A stretch of 64,000 bases of DNA. It comes from Crocinitomicaceae bacterium. GTDB taxonomy: Bacteria > Bacteroidota > Bacteroidia > Flavobacteriales_G > Salibacteraceae. The notes under the pieces were generated by a model. The model did not search any database and had not been told where the DNA came from. It saw nothing but the letters and a program-made list of their open reading frames with translations. Each line of letters begins with the position of its first letter. Position 1 is the stretch's first letter. A program made the translations under genes and the position numbers. The DNA lies in assembly GCA_002707155.1 (NCBI GenBank), contig PAME01000022.1, positions 28,422 to 92,421 of the forward strand. The letters run 5' to 3'. This document shows positions 9,985-19,687 of the stretch, one piece after another.

Positions 9985-11298
9985 TTAAATATCGCTTTTA
10001 CCCATTCCCAAATAACTCATTACATTTCTAAATCCGATATACGATTTAGCAGTATCCTGATATTCGTATGTTCTAGAACTTGTTTGAAGGAAATAACCAA
10101 CATCTTTCCAAGAGCCACCTCTTATCACTTTTCTTTTCAATACCGGAGGATCATCGTCCTCAGCTTCATATTTGTAATCCATGTTTAAGTCATGAGCGAA
10201 ATCATAAACCGACTCATCAAATGCAGTTGTTGTCCATTCAGCAACATTACCAGCCATGCAATACAATCCAAAATCGTTAGGTTCATATGAAACTACAGGA
10301 ACAGTATGAATACCACCATCATCATAGTAATTACCGCGAAGTGGCTTAAAGTTTGCCAAGAAACAACCCCTTGTATTTCTAATGTACGGTCCGCCCCAAG
10401 GATATGGAGATAAATCTAATCCTCCTCGTGCAGCATATTCCCATTCAGATTCAGTTGGCAATCTATAATCTTGCACAAAAGATTCACCAACAGAGGACAA
10501 AAATTTGTTATGCTCTAATGTCCTCCAAATAGAAAATGCTCTAGCTTGCTTCCAAGTCACACCAACTAAAGGATATTCATCATAAGCTGGATGCCAAAAA
10601 TACATGTTTGTAAGCGGCTCATTATATGAGTAGGTAAAATCATGAATCCAACACAAAGTGTCTGGATAAACAGAAATCTCGTCTCTACGAATAAAAACTG
10701 ATCTATCATTCATGCCTCTATCACGCAAAGGATCACCATTGATGGTAGGACTTTTCCTTGCAGCATCTTTGTAATCAATCCAGTAATATTCATAAACTAA
10801 TTTCCTAGTGTCCAAGGACTTTTTACCATAGAACCTTTCGTATTCAGGCAAAAACATTACAGATAGTGCTTCTCTATTCTCGGGATCATTCCAATCTAAA
10901 ACAGCATCCCAATTAATAATTGGCGGATCGATATCCTCTTCATACTCATTAACTGCAATCAGATAAATTTCTTCACTAACTTCCTCTCCAAGTATTTTAT
11001 ACGCCATAGAATCTCGCACCCAATAAACAAATTGACGATATTCATTATTCGTAATTTCAGTTTCGTCCATATAAAATGGTGAAACAGAAACTGTTTTCGA
11101 TTTAGATGTATAAGAATAGGGAGCATCTTGATCATTTGGTCCCATGTTATAACTACCAGGGGGTATATATAACATCCCATAAGGATCCGGCTGATACCAA
11201 ACCTGCCGTCCTAAAACACCTGTCAACTGTCCACCTGCATCATTCATGCAACTAGAAAGGATAAGTGCTACGAATCCTACTATGAGTAACTTTTTCAT
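9985..11298 (-). CDS. gldK: Gliding motility / type IX secretion lipoprotein GldK (PorK)
   Basis: Outer-membrane lipoprotein that forms the periplasmic ring with GldN. MKKLLIVGFVALILSSC is a lipoprotein signal with lipobox LSSC. The body is a formylglycine-generating-enzyme (FGE-sulfatase) fold: GSYNMGPND, SPFYMDETEITNNEYRQF, YPLVGVTWKQA, RLPTESEWEYAARGG, GLYCMAGNVAEW, RGGSW and SYIGFRNV. Such proteins are structural here, not catalytic. I moved the start from 11361 to the ATG at 11298 because a perfect AGGAGG Shine-Dalgarno lies just upstream, unusual for this phylum, and the signal peptide starts there. 437 aa. Confidence 0.92.
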   Translation of the reverse strand: MKKLLIVGFVALILSSCMNDAGGQLTGVLGRQVWYQPDPYGMLYIPPGSYNMGPNDQDAPYSYTSKSKTVSVSPFYMDETEITNNEYRQFVYWVRDSMAYKILGEEVSEEIYLIAVNEYEEDIDPPIINWDAVLDWNDPENREALSVMFLPEYERFYGKKSLDTRKLVYEYYWIDYKDAARKSPTINGDPLRDRGMNDRSVFIRRDEISVYPDTLCWIHDFTYSYNEPLTNMYFWHPAYDEYPLVGVTWKQARAFSIWRTLEHNKFLSSVGESFVQDYRLPTESEWEYAARGGLDLSPYPWGGPYIRNTRGCFLANFKPLRGNYYDDGGIHTVPVVSYEPNDFGLYCMAGNVAEWTTTAFDESVYDFAHDLNMDYKYEAEDDDPPVLKRKVIRGGSWKDVGYFLQTSSRTYEYQDTAKSYIGFRNVMSYLGMGKSDI

Positions 11299-11311
11299 GT
11301 TACCTCCTTTT
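11299..11311 (-). promoter_or_regulatory. Strong Shine-Dalgarno deciding the gldK start
   Basis: Read on the - strand, AAAGGAGGTAAC immediately precedes ATG AAA. A full AGGAGG is rare in Bacteroidota genes; it fixes the gldK start at 11298 and suggests high translation of this ring component. Confidence 0.6.
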
Positions 11312-11404
11312 TTAGATATGTGAATATTTTTAAACAATACAATTTTATGGCTAAACGCCAAAATTAACGCAAATAAAACAAATTATTGTGAATAAACTAA
11401 TTTC

Positions 11405-12400
11405 CTACAACCAACGTGGGTTTTTGTGAATAGTAATTTTTGGTTTAGGAGTTATTGTAAAACAGTAATTAAGGAACACTTCTACTGTTCCACTATTGAA
11501 GCTTCTCAGCTTTGAAGTATTTAAATCATAAGACGCGCCTATCTTTAGTACACCTGGCTTCCCAAAGTCATGCTTATAACCAGCCATTGGAGATACAGCA
11601 TCTTGAATTCTATAAGAAACCCCACCCCATAACATGTCTTTGTATATTGCTCTAGCATTAAAATCAAACTGAGTTGTGGAGAATTCTGTTTTCAAGAAAA
11701 CCGAAGGAACAAATTCCCAATCCGGGACTAAATTGTCAATCCTATAACCTCCCATAACATACAAGTGAGACTCAATTTTATAATCATTGGACTGCCCATT
11801 AACTTCATTTCCTTGCAACTCGCTTTGTGTTAAGTGCATCATTGAAGCACCAACAAATATTTTATTACTAGCACTTCTAAAATAAGCTCCCATGTCAAAA
11901 TCGAAACCATACGCCTTACCAGCTCCAGCATCAGGGGCCAAATTTGGGTCAGTAATTACACCAGTGGTGGCATCTTCGCCGTCTGGGGTCAAAAAGTTAC
12001 TTCCATCAATCACAGCGCCTAACGTACCAATACCCAAGCCTATACTCAATGTTCCCGCATTAAAAGTAAATCTATTTGAAATTGCCAATTTAAACACATT
12101 TGTATTTAATGGTCCTATAACATCGTTAGCCGCTGTAAAACCGACACCTAAGTTTATAAAGTTCACATCGACTGGTAATTTAATCGGTGCATGAACAGAA
12201 ACTAACCCTGTCTGAGGAGAACCGTCAAAACCCAACCATTGTTGCCTGCCAATAACTGTAGCACAGATTGCCCCGTTCATACCAGCAAAGCCAGGATTAT
12301 TGTATAACTTGTTTGCAAAGTTTTGTGTAAATTGAGGATCCTGCTGACCAAGAACACTCAACGTACTGAAAGTTAAAACAATAAGTATTATTCTCTTCAT
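11405..12400 (-). CDS. porP: PorP/SprF-family type IX secretion outer-membrane protein
   Basis: Beta-barrel outer-membrane protein of the PorP/SprF family, first gene of the por operon. The signal peptide MKRIILIVLTFSTLSVLGQQ is followed by DPQFTQNFANKLYNNPGFAGMNG, the family's hallmark opening, then alternating amphipathic beta strands to an aromatic C-terminus. The ORF track uses a GTG at 12409; I prefer the ATG at 12400, which starts the signal peptide. 331 aa. Lies about 106 bp before gldK, matching porPKLMN of Porphyromonas gingivalis. PorP anchors the ring or the gliding machinery to the outer membrane. Confidence 0.88.
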   Translation of the reverse strand: MKRIILIVLTFSTLSVLGQQDPQFTQNFANKLYNNPGFAGMNGAICATVIGRQQWLGFDGSPQTGLVSVHAPIKLPVDVNFINLGVGFTAANDVIGPLNTNVFKLAISNRFTFNAGTLSIGLGIGTLGAVIDGSNFLTPDGEDATTGVITDPNLAPDAGAGKAYGFDFDMGAYFRSASNKIFVGASMMHLTQSELQGNEVNGQSNDYKIESHLYVMGGYRIDNLVPDWEFVPSVFLKTEFSTTQFDFNARAIYKDMLWGGVSYRIQDAVSPMAGYKHDFGKPGVLKIGASYDLNTSKLRSFNSGTVEVFLNYCFTITPKPKITIHKNPRWL

Positions 12401-12544
12401 AAACACCACTTTTTTACGTGAATAAGTCGACTAAATTAGTCAAAAAAATAAATCAACCAAATATTATTAACATAAAGCGAAACTATCAATCAACCTTATT
12501 ATTACCTGAAATTTAGCACCTTAAAGATACAAACCAGATTACAG

Positions 12545-13705
12545 CTACCGTAATCTTTTATAATTCCTCCACCACTTTTCAGGAATTCCGTCATTACATG
12601 CCTGCTGATAGTCAGTGTAACTGCAAGGAACAAGCTGATGTCGTCTATACTTGGATAATTTCGACTCAGGGTATGGAACATCCATCCACCATCTATCTGA
12701 CTTCAAGTTTTTATAAAAGACTATCTCGTCCGCATCAGTAGAAGTTGAAACAGTATATTTTAAAACATCATTCCCGTCCTTAGTCAAACCGTCTCCTTTC
12801 CTGTTGTAAAACCCCTCTACTATATACCAAACCATTTCAGCAATCAAAAATGCTGTTTGACCTTGCTGATCTACCTCAGGGTTATATTCATAAATACCAA
12901 TACTTGAAAGCTTGTCACTTAAACCGGCATATCTTGTTATTGCGCAAATCTCTTCTCCATTAAAACCGTTTGGCGTTGTATTCTTATTTCCAGGAGCATC
13001 GGCACTGCGGACTGATGAAATATCTATAGATAACATATCCGCATTTCTAACTATCGGCTCAACCTCCTTCATATCATTTTTCACCTCACCCAATCGGTGA
13101 ATATCGAAATAGAGCTTCTCCATTAGGGACCTTTCCTCTTCTGAGACGAAATAGGTTTGATACCCCAAATTACTGTAACTGAAAAGGTAATTTGGTTGAT
13201 GCAAAATAATTTTATTCAAAAATGCTTTTGAGTTCATTGGCTGGTCAACTTCTCCCATGTCTATAGAATTATCAACGGTAACAATATTAACTATTTGCTC
13301 AAGTGACTCATATGCTTGATAGTTTGCAAAAGTCAAGTCTTGACTTCCACCCAAAATGATTGGAAGTACATTTTCCTTGATACATGCTGAAATCGCTGAA
13401 CTAACCGCAAAATAGGTGTCAGATACTTCTTCCCCTGGAAAAATATCTCCTAAATCCGCAATAGAACAGTTCCAGTTTCGCTTAAGTGCATAAAACTTTT
13501 TGCGAATTTCATCAACTCCATCAGCGCATCCAGCGTTATTTATTGCATTTCTATCTTCAACTACACCAAAAATGACAATATCGAATTCAGTCAAATCTGG
13601 AAAGTCACTTAATCCATTGTTTATCTGAATCTTTTCTCCGATTGAATTTGATGCAAAATCAGAATTCAAGAATTCAACTTTGTTAAAATAGATATCAAGT
13701 TCCAT
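12545..13705 (-). CDS. Arginase/ureohydrolase-fold protein, probable non-canonical or inactive
   Basis: Related to arginase, agmatinase and formimidoylglutamase, but metal ligands are missing. Where active members have GGxHx there is ILGGSQDL (118-124, His to Gln). DAHxD is VDNSID (144-149, His to Ser). SxDxDxxDPxxxPG is SIDISSVRSADAPG (226-239, second Asp to Ser). Three of the six usual Mn ligands (D145, D149, D228) remain. A C-terminal extension of about 70 residues rich in Trp, Tyr and Arg follows the catalytic fold. I recall annotated Bacteroidota relatives with the same GGSQD, so this looks like a conserved lineage rather than decay. It sits between topA and the por operon; no hut or arginine genes are nearby. 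Function unknown; a formimidoylglutamase label would be unsafe. Confidence 0.75.
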   Translation of the reverse strand: MELDIYFNKVEFLNSDFASNSIGEKIQINNGLSDFPDLTEFDIVIFGVVEDRNAINNAGCADGVDEIRKKFYALKRNWNCSIADLGDIFPGEEVSDTYFAVSSAISACIKENVLPIILGGSQDLTFANYQAYESLEQIVNIVTVDNSIDMGEVDQPMNSKAFLNKIILHQPNYLFSYSNLGYQTYFVSEEERSLMEKLYFDIHRLGEVKNDMKEVEPIVRNADMLSIDISSVRSADAPGNKNTTPNGFNGEEICAITRYAGLSDKLSSIGIYEYNPEVDQQGQTAFLIAEMVWYIVEGFYNRKGDGLTKDGNDVLKYTVSTSTDADEIVFYKNLKSDRWWMDVPYPESKLSKYRRHQLVPCSYTDYQQACNDGIPEKWWRNYKRLR

Positions 13706-13728
13706 ATTAAATGCTCTTTATATACAAC

Positions 13729-16233
13729 CTACTTTTTCTTTTTAGCTCTTGTTGCCTTTTTCACTCCTCCTCTGCCCTTTATTGCAGTGGTATTTTTCTC
13801 GATAATATCTTTAACGGCCTCAAGCGAAAGACTTGCCGCATCAACTGTTTTTGGAAGTTCAATCTTAGTTTTACCCTTTAGAATATTAGACCTGCCCCAG
13901 CGCGCTTTTTCTACTCTGATCCCTTCTTCTGACCAATTATGAATCACCTTATCAATTTCTTTTTGCTTTTTATCTTCAATCAATTGCACAATATCCTCAT
14001 GAGAAAGATTATCAAAATTGTATTTCTTATTCACGTTGATAAACATGTTGTTCCACTTAATAAAAGGACCAAATCTGCCAACCCCTTTTTGAACAGGGAG
14101 TTCATCGTAATGATCTATAGGTGCATCAGCTGCTTTTTTAGCTTCAATCAGCTCAATTGCTCTCGGCAGCTCAATTGACATGGGATCTTCATTACGATCT
14201 AAGGAAACGAACATTGTACCATATTTAACATAAGGTCCAAACCGACCTACGGCAATTACGACTTCTTCCTTGTCCAGTTTTCCTAATGTTTTAGGAAGTT
14301 TAAAAAACTCTAAAGCTTGCTCAAGGGTAACTTTCGTCATACTTACATTTCCTCGAATTGGAGAAAACAAAGGCTTTTCTTCATCTTCGCGCTCACCAAT
14401 TTGAATCATAGGTCCAAACCGACCAATTTTGGCATAGACATTCTTACCTGATTTAGGATCTTTCCCTAGTAATCGTTCGCCATTTGCTCGGCCTTCGTCT
14501 TCTAAAGCGTCATTAACGGATTTATGAAAAGGGCCATAGAAACGATCTATCATATCGTTCCACTTTTTTAAACCTTCTGCTATTTCATCAAATTCTTTCT
14601 CAACCTCAGCAGTAAAACCATAATCTAACACAGAAGGAAAAGTTTTTACCAAATAGTCGTTTACTACCCTGCCAATATCCGTTGGAAATAATTTCTTCCT
14701 TTCCGCACCGGTATTTTCAACCTTGTTTTCTTCCTTGACATCATTTCGAGCGATTAAAGACAATTGACGGAATTTTCGCTCATGGCCATCACGATCTTCT
14801 TTTTCCACATAACCCCTCTTTTGAACGGTATTGATGGTAGGCGCATAAGTGGAAGGTCGACCGATTCCTAAGGTCTCTAACTTTTTCACCAAGCTGGCCT
14901 CACTGTATCTAGGAGGGTGATTTGTAAATCTTTCTGTAGCAAGAATTGACTTCGGCTCTAATACCTGCCCTTCATTGATTGGAGGCAACATTCCTTGCTC
15001 TTCCTGTTCTTCATCATCATCAACTCCTTCTAAATATACTTTCAGAAAGCCATCAAATAATAAAACCTCACCTTTTGCTTTAAAATGTTCTCCTTTACTT
15101 TTACTTACATCAATAACCACATTGGTTTTCTCAAATTTGGCATTTGACATTTGCGAGGCAACTGTTCTTTTCCATATTAACTCGTATAGCTTTTGCAGGC
15201 TAAAATCACCTCCAATTGTGTGTTCTGCAAAGTTCGTAGGCCGAATCGCCTCATGAGCTTCTTGAGCGCCCTTGGACTTGGTTGTATATTGTTTGATGTT
15301 TGAGTATTCTGAGCCATATGATTTTAGAATTTCGTCCTTAGCTCCATCGATTGCAGTTTGTGAAAGATTCATAGAATCTGTTCTCATATAGGTGATTTTA
15401 CCACTTTCATATAATTTTTGAGCAACGACCATAGTCTGTTGAACCGAGTAACCCAACTTTCTACTAGCCTCTTGCTGCAATGTTGAAGTGGTAAAAGGTG
15501 CTGAAGGAGAACGAGTGCCTGGCTTTTTTTCAATTGAGGTAATAGTAAATTCACTTTCCTTGCATGTTTTCAAAAAGGACAACGCATCGGCTTCTTTCTC
15601 AAATTTATGCTGCAATTCTGCTTTAAGAACACTTTTTTCATCCACCAAAAACTCAGCATTAACTCGATATGCAGAAATCGGTACAAATGCTTCAACCTCT
15701 TCTTCGCGCTCTACAATAAGACGAACTGTCACAGATTGCACGCGCCCTGCCGATAAAGACGGTTTTACTTTTCGCCACAATACAGGTGAAAGCTCAAAGC
15801 CAACTAATCGATCTAATACTCTTCGCGCTTGTTGGGCGTCAACTAAATTCTTATCAATTATTCTGGGATTCTCAATTGCTCTTGTAATTGCTGGTTTTGT
15901 AATTTCATGAAACACAATGCGTTTGGTCTTTTCTGGAGTTAGCCCCAAAGTTTCATACAAATGCCAACTAATAGCTTCCCCCTCTCGATCCTCATCCGTT
16001 GCCAACCAGACCATTTCACTTTTCTTGGCTAATTTACGCAGCTCTTTTACGATTGCAGTTTTATCTTTCATAACCTCATAATGAGGTGTAAAACCATTTT
16101 CAATATCGATTGCTTTGTCTTTTCCAGCCAAATCTCTTACGTGTCCAAAACTAGACTTTACAGTAAACCCTTTACCTAAAAAACCTTCTATAGTTTTAGC
16201 CTTCGCAGGTGACTCAACAATTACTAAATTCAT
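13729..16233 (-). CDS. topA: DNA topoisomerase I (type IA)
   Basis: Relaxes negative supercoils through a covalent 5'-phosphotyrosine. The Toprim domain (MNLVIVESPAKAKTIEGFLG, then ATDEDREGEAISWHL at 78-92) leads to catalytic Y282 in TYMRTDSMNLS and YSEASLVKKLETLGIGRPSTYA. Instead of the zinc fingers of E. coli TopA, the C-terminus carries repeated modules with RFGP cores (IGRFGPMIQIG, VGRFGPYVKYG, VGRFGPFIKWN and a weaker RWGRSNILKG) and a lysine-rich tail (KKATRAKKKK). 834 aa is normal for the phylum. It is divergent from miaB and upstream of the arginase-fold gene on the same strand. Confidence 0.96.
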   Translation of the reverse strand: MNLVIVESPAKAKTIEGFLGKGFTVKSSFGHVRDLAGKDKAIDIENGFTPHYEVMKDKTAIVKELRKLAKKSEMVWLATDEDREGEAISWHLYETLGLTPEKTKRIVFHEITKPAITRAIENPRIIDKNLVDAQQARRVLDRLVGFELSPVLWRKVKPSLSAGRVQSVTVRLIVEREEEVEAFVPISAYRVNAEFLVDEKSVLKAELQHKFEKEADALSFLKTCKESEFTITSIEKKPGTRSPSAPFTTSTLQQEASRKLGYSVQQTMVVAQKLYESGKITYMRTDSMNLSQTAIDGAKDEILKSYGSEYSNIKQYTTKSKGAQEAHEAIRPTNFAEHTIGGDFSLQKLYELIWKRTVASQMSNAKFEKTNVVIDVSKSKGEHFKAKGEVLLFDGFLKVYLEGVDDDEEQEEQGMLPPINEGQVLEPKSILATERFTNHPPRYSEASLVKKLETLGIGRPSTYAPTINTVQKRGYVEKEDRDGHERKFRQLSLIARNDVKEENKVENTGAERKKLFPTDIGRVVNDYLVKTFPSVLDYGFTAEVEKEFDEIAEGLKKWNDMIDRFYGPFHKSVNDALEDEGRANGERLLGKDPKSGKNVYAKIGRFGPMIQIGEREDEEKPLFSPIRGNVSMTKVTLEQALEFFKLPKTLGKLDKEEVVIAVGRFGPYVKYGTMFVSLDRNEDPMSIELPRAIELIEAKKAADAPIDHYDELPVQKGVGRFGPFIKWNNMFINVNKKYNFDNLSHEDIVQLIEDKKQKEIDKVIHNWSEEGIRVEKARWGRSNILKGKTKIELPKTVDAASLSLEAVKDIIEKNTTAIKGRGGVKKATRAKKKK

Positions 16234-16293
16234 GCAGTTTCGTTTTTAATTTCGTCAATAATTTAGATGTATTTACCTCATTCTTGACGGGTG

Positions 16294-16322
16294 CAAAGTA
16301 ATGCAATCTTTAAAACAACAAA
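16294..16322 (-). promoter_or_regulatory. Possible topA promoter
   Basis: On the - strand, TTTG (16322-16319) is followed 17 bases later by TTACTTTGCACCC, one base off TAnnTTTG and carrying the TTTGCACC context often seen at Bacteroidota start sites. Lies about 60 bases before the topA ATG. Confidence 0.42.
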
Positions 16323-16414
16323 ATCAAAGTTTATTTTTTAGCTAGAAAATAACCAGAAACTAAATTTTTTAACCGCTTCCTTTTCGTTCTTTTAACCAGT
16401 ATTAGAATGACAGT

Positions 16415-16445
16415 TTGACAGCTCCTTAATTATTGGCTAATTTTG
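16415..16445 (+). promoter_or_regulatory. Bacteroidota-type promoter of the miaB operon
   Basis: TTG at 16415-16417, 20 bases, then TAATTTTG at 16438-16445, a full match to the -33/-7 consensus (TTG, 19-20 bases, TAnnTTTG), followed by CACCC. The TTG that the ORF track uses as a miaB start is part of this -7 element, which supports the downstream ATG at 16476. Confidence 0.65.
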
Positions 16446-16475
16446 CACCCTTATTATACACAGAAAGCGAATTCC

Positions 16476-17906
16476 ATGCCCATAGACACAAAAGATATAG
16501 TTGAGGAAATTCAGGGTAATTCTACCCAAGTCGATTTACCAGTAAAACCAAATGGAAAAAAACTTTATTTGGAATCCTATGGGTGTGCTATGAATTTTTC
16601 TGATAGCGAAATCGTTGCTTCTATTTTAACTAAAGAGGGATTTACTACTACCTATAAACCGCAAGAAGCGGATCTTATTCTCATTAACACCTGTTCAATT
16701 AGGGATAAAGCAGAACAAACTGTTCGAAATAAACTCAAAGAGTTTTTAGGTATGAAACGTAAATTCAACCCAAAAATGAAAGTTGGCATCTTGGGTTGTA
16801 TGGCTGAACGATTAAAAACACAGTTACTTGAAGAAGAAAAGCTGGTTGATTTAGTTGCTGGCCCTGATTCATACAGGGACTTACCGGGTTTGATTGAGGA
16901 AATAGAAAGTGGACAAAAAGCAGTAAACGTTTTATTATCACGTGATGAAACTTATGCAGATATTTCCCCAGTAAAACTTGGTTCAAATGGTGTTTCTTCA
17001 TTCATTTCAATTACCAGAGGCTGCGACAACATGTGTTCTTTTTGTGTAGTTCCTTTTACAAGAGGTAGAGAACGCAGCAGAAACCCGGAAACTATTGTTC
17101 AAGAAGCAAGAGATCTATTTGAGTTGGGTTTCAGAGAAGTAACACTCCTTGGACAAAATGTAGATTCATACCGATGGAACATTTCCAAAAAAGGGGAAAT
17201 AAAAGATGCAAACGAAGCAACAGTAAGTTTTGCCCAACTTATGGTTATGGTTGCTAAGGTAAACCCATTACTCAGAGTGCGTTTTTCGACCTCACACCCG
17301 AAGGACATGACAAACGATGTCATGCATGCAATAAAAGAACATAAAAACATCTGTAATTACGTGCATTTACCTGTCCAATCAGGCAATAGTGAAATGCTAA
17401 AAAGAATGAATCGGGGTTATACTCGTGAATGGTATTTGAATAGAATTGATGCGATTAAAACAATTACCCCTGAATGTACCATTAGTACTGACCTAATTAT
17501 CGGGTTTTGTGATGAGACAGAACAAGAACACCAAGACACGATATCGTTGGTTAAAGAAGTAGAGTTTAGCTTTGCGTACATGTACAAATATTCAGAACGC
17601 CCAAAAACTTTAGCCGAACGTAAATACGAAGACAACGTTCCAGAGAATCTAAAAGCCGAGCGTCTGAGTGAAATAATCGAAATTCAACGAAGAAACCAAC
17701 GAAAGATCAACGACTCCTTTATTGGGCATACCAAAGAAGTTTTAATCGAAGGTCCATCGAAAAAAAATCCAGATGAATTTTGCGGAAGAATCTCCGAAAA
17801 CACTATGGTTATTTTTCCGAATCACAACTTCAAACCTGGACAATATGTTGATGTTAAAATAACCGCTGCGACTTCAGCCACATTGAGAGGAGAAGCAATA
17901 GTTTAA
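16476..17906 (+). CDS. miaB: tRNA-2-methylthio-N6-dimethylallyladenosine synthase MiaB
   Basis: Radical-SAM methylthiotransferase that adds the 2-methylthio group to i6A37 of tRNAs. The N-terminal domain carries the auxiliary cluster cysteines C37 (YGCAMN), C73 (NTCSIR) and C108 (GCMAER). The radical-SAM CxxxCxxC is [10 protein letters not shown] (C183, C187, C190), and a TRAM domain closes the chain ([11 protein letters not shown]...[10 protein letters not shown]). From the ATG at 16476 the protein is 476 aa. The track's TTG start at 16443 overlaps the promoter -7 element. First gene of the run leading to secG. Confidence 0.95.
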   Translation: MPIDTKDIVEEIQGNSTQVDLPVKPNGKKLYLESYGCAMNFSDSEIVASILTKEGFTTTYKPQEADLILINTCSIRDKAEQTVRNKLKEFLGMKRKFNPKMKVGILGCMAERLKTQLLEEEKLVDLVAGPDSYRDLPGLIEEIESGQKAVNVLLSRDETYADISPVKLGSNGVSSFISITRGCDNMCSFCVVPFTRGRERSRNPETIVQEARDLFELGFREVTLLGQNVDSYRWNISKKGEIKDANEATVSFAQLMVMVAKVNPLLRVRFSTSHPKDMTNDVMHAIKEHKNICNYVHLPVQSGNSEMLKRMNRGYTREWYLNRIDAIKTITPECTISTDLIIGFCDETEQEHQDTISLVKEVEFSFAYMYKYSERPKTLAERKYEDNVPENLKAERLSEIIEIQRRNQRKINDSFIGHTKEVLIEGPSKKNPDEFCGRISENTMVIFPNHNFKPGQYVDVKITAATSATLRGEAIV

Positions 17907-17912
17907 AAAGAA

Positions 17913-19181
17913 ATGACGGTTCAACAACTAAAACAACGATTCGAAATTATTGGCACCTCTGAGTCCTTGGATAGAGCTATTGAAACAGCTATGCGAGTTG
18001 CACCTACAGACTTAAGCGTGCTAGTTACTGGCGAAAGTGGAACTGGAAAAGAAAATTTTCCTAGAATTATTCACCAACTAAGCAATCGAAAACATAAAAA
18101 ATACATCGCGGTTAACTGCGGAGCTATTCCAGAAGGAACTATCGACTCAGAACTTTTTGGCCACGAAAAAGGCGCTTTTACTGGAGCTCAAAATGCGCGT
18201 CAAGGTTATTTCGAAGAAGCAGATGGCGGTACTATCTTTTTAGACGAAGTAGGTGAATTGCCGCTTCAAACTCAAGTACGACTGCTAAGAGTATTATAAA
18301 CAGGCGAATTTATTAAGGTAGGGTCAAGCAAGGTTCAAAAAACCAATGTTAGAATTGTTGCTGCAACCAATGTTAAACTGCCAGAAAGTATTCGCAAGGA
18401 GAAATTTAGGGAAGACCTTTTTTATAGGTTAAGCACGGTGCCTTTAACCCTGCCAGCATTGAGAAATCGCAAATCGGATATTTATTTACTTTTTCGCAAA
18501 TTCTCATCAGACTTCGCAGAAAAGTACACTATGCCGCCTGTTCGATTAACCGAGGATGCACAGCATTTACTTATGAACTACAACTGGGCTGGAAACATTC
18601 GACAGTTAAAAAATGTAACGGAGCAAATTTCAATTATTGAAACCGAACGCACCATCACCTCGGAAGGAATTTTAAAATATTTACCGAATTATTCCAGCAC
18701 TAACTTGCCTGCTGTTACCTCAAAAAAGAGTCAATCAGAAGGGTTTGAAAATGAAAGAGAAATTCTTTATAAAGTTCTATTTGATTTAAAAAGCGACGTA
18801 ACCGATTTGAAAAAATTAGTACTTGAAATGGCACGTACGAATAACATTGATACCGACAACTCTGAAAACTCCAGGATTCTTACTCAAATAATTAAAGATG
18901 TAAATTCGGGAAGTGAAAGACAACTTCCGGTTGCAAAAGAGCCTAAAGTTGAAAGTGATGAAACGGAAAATGCGTATTCACCAATATATTCAAATCCCGA
19001 TACCGATGGGTTCCAACATCACGAGGTAATAGAAGAGTCACTTTCTTTGGAGGAAAAAGAAAAAGAAATGATTGCAAAAGCCTTAGAAAAGTACAATGGC
19101 AAAAGAAAAATGGCTGCAAGTGAGCTAGGAATAAGCGAACGCACCCTTTACCGAAAAATTAAAGAATACGATCTAAATTGA
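17913..19181 (+). pseudogene. Sigma-54-dependent activator interrupted by one in-frame stop
   Basis: Sigma-54 AAA+ activator without a receiver domain. Walker A is TGESGTGKE (39-47), the sigma-54 contact loop is GAFTGA (87-92), Walker B is GTIFLDEVGE (106-115), and a Fis-type helix-turn-helix ends the chain (KRKMAASELGISERTLYRKIKEY). The frame is broken once, by TAA at 18297-18299, where the family would be expected to have Glu (VRLLRVL-stop-TGEFIKVGSSKVQKTNVRIVAATN). Both halves are in the same frame (tracks 17913-18299 and 18438-19181), and the sequence between them codes for perfect family sequence. A single GAA to TAA change explains everything. Undisturbed length would be 422 aa. Either a recent null mutation or a sequence error. 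The last codons overlap lptE (ATTGA). The miaB, sigma-54 activator, lptE order recurs in Bacteroidota. Confidence 0.85.
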
Positions 19182-19687
19182 GCCGAATTTCTATCTTATT
19201 AATTGCTTTAGCTTCAACCATTTTTACTGGTTGCAAAATAAATTACGGCTTCTCTGGAGCATCGGTCGACTACAATGAAGTAAAGACATATTCCGTTGAT
19301 TTTTTTCCAAATTACGCGCCTCTTGCCCAACCAACCCTATCTCAGGAGTTTACCGAGGCTTTGCGAAATATTTTTTTAAACCAAACCAAATTAGACCTTA
19401 CTAAACAAGACGGTGATCTACAATTTTCTGGAAAAATCGTGGATTATAGAACTGCACCGGTAAGTATTCAAGCATCTGAAGTTGCTGCTCAGAACCGACT
19501 CACTGTGACTGTTAGTGTGGTATTTGTAAATACAAAAGATGATACTAAAAATTTCGAACAATCGTTCAGTCAGTTTATTGACTATGACAGCCAAAGACCA
19601 CTTTCTGAAGTTGAAGGCGAGCTCATTTCTCAAGTGAATGAATTATTGGTTCAAGATATTTTTAATCAAGCCGTAAGTGACTGGTAA
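19178..19687 (+). CDS. lptE: LptE-family LPS-assembly lipoprotein
   Basis: Outer-membrane lipoprotein expected to plug LptD during lipopolysaccharide export. It has a short signal with lipobox (SILLIALASTIFTGC), then the family opening INYGFSGASVDYNEVKTYSVDFFPNYAPLAQPTLSQEFTEALRN and a compact alpha/beta body ending DIFNQAVSDW. 169 aa. Starts with TTG at 19178, overlapping the stop of the upstream regulator (ATTGA), which implies translational coupling. Its stop overlaps the next ATG (TAATG). Confidence 0.85.
   Translation: MSRISILLIALASTIFTGCKINYGFSGASVDYNEVKTYSVDFFPNYAPLAQPTLSQEFTEALRNIFLNQTKLDLTKQDGDLQFSGKIVDYRTAPVSIQASEVAAQNRLTVTVSVVFVNTKDDTKNFEQSFSQFIDYDSQRPLSEVEGELISQVNELLVQDIFNQAVSDW

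Noticed and set aside
18297-18299. Programmed read-through or recoding at the sigma-54 stop
   Set aside because: TAA is the least suitable stop for recoding, no stimulatory stem or slippery sequence is evident, and the frame does not shift. A point mutation or error is simpler.
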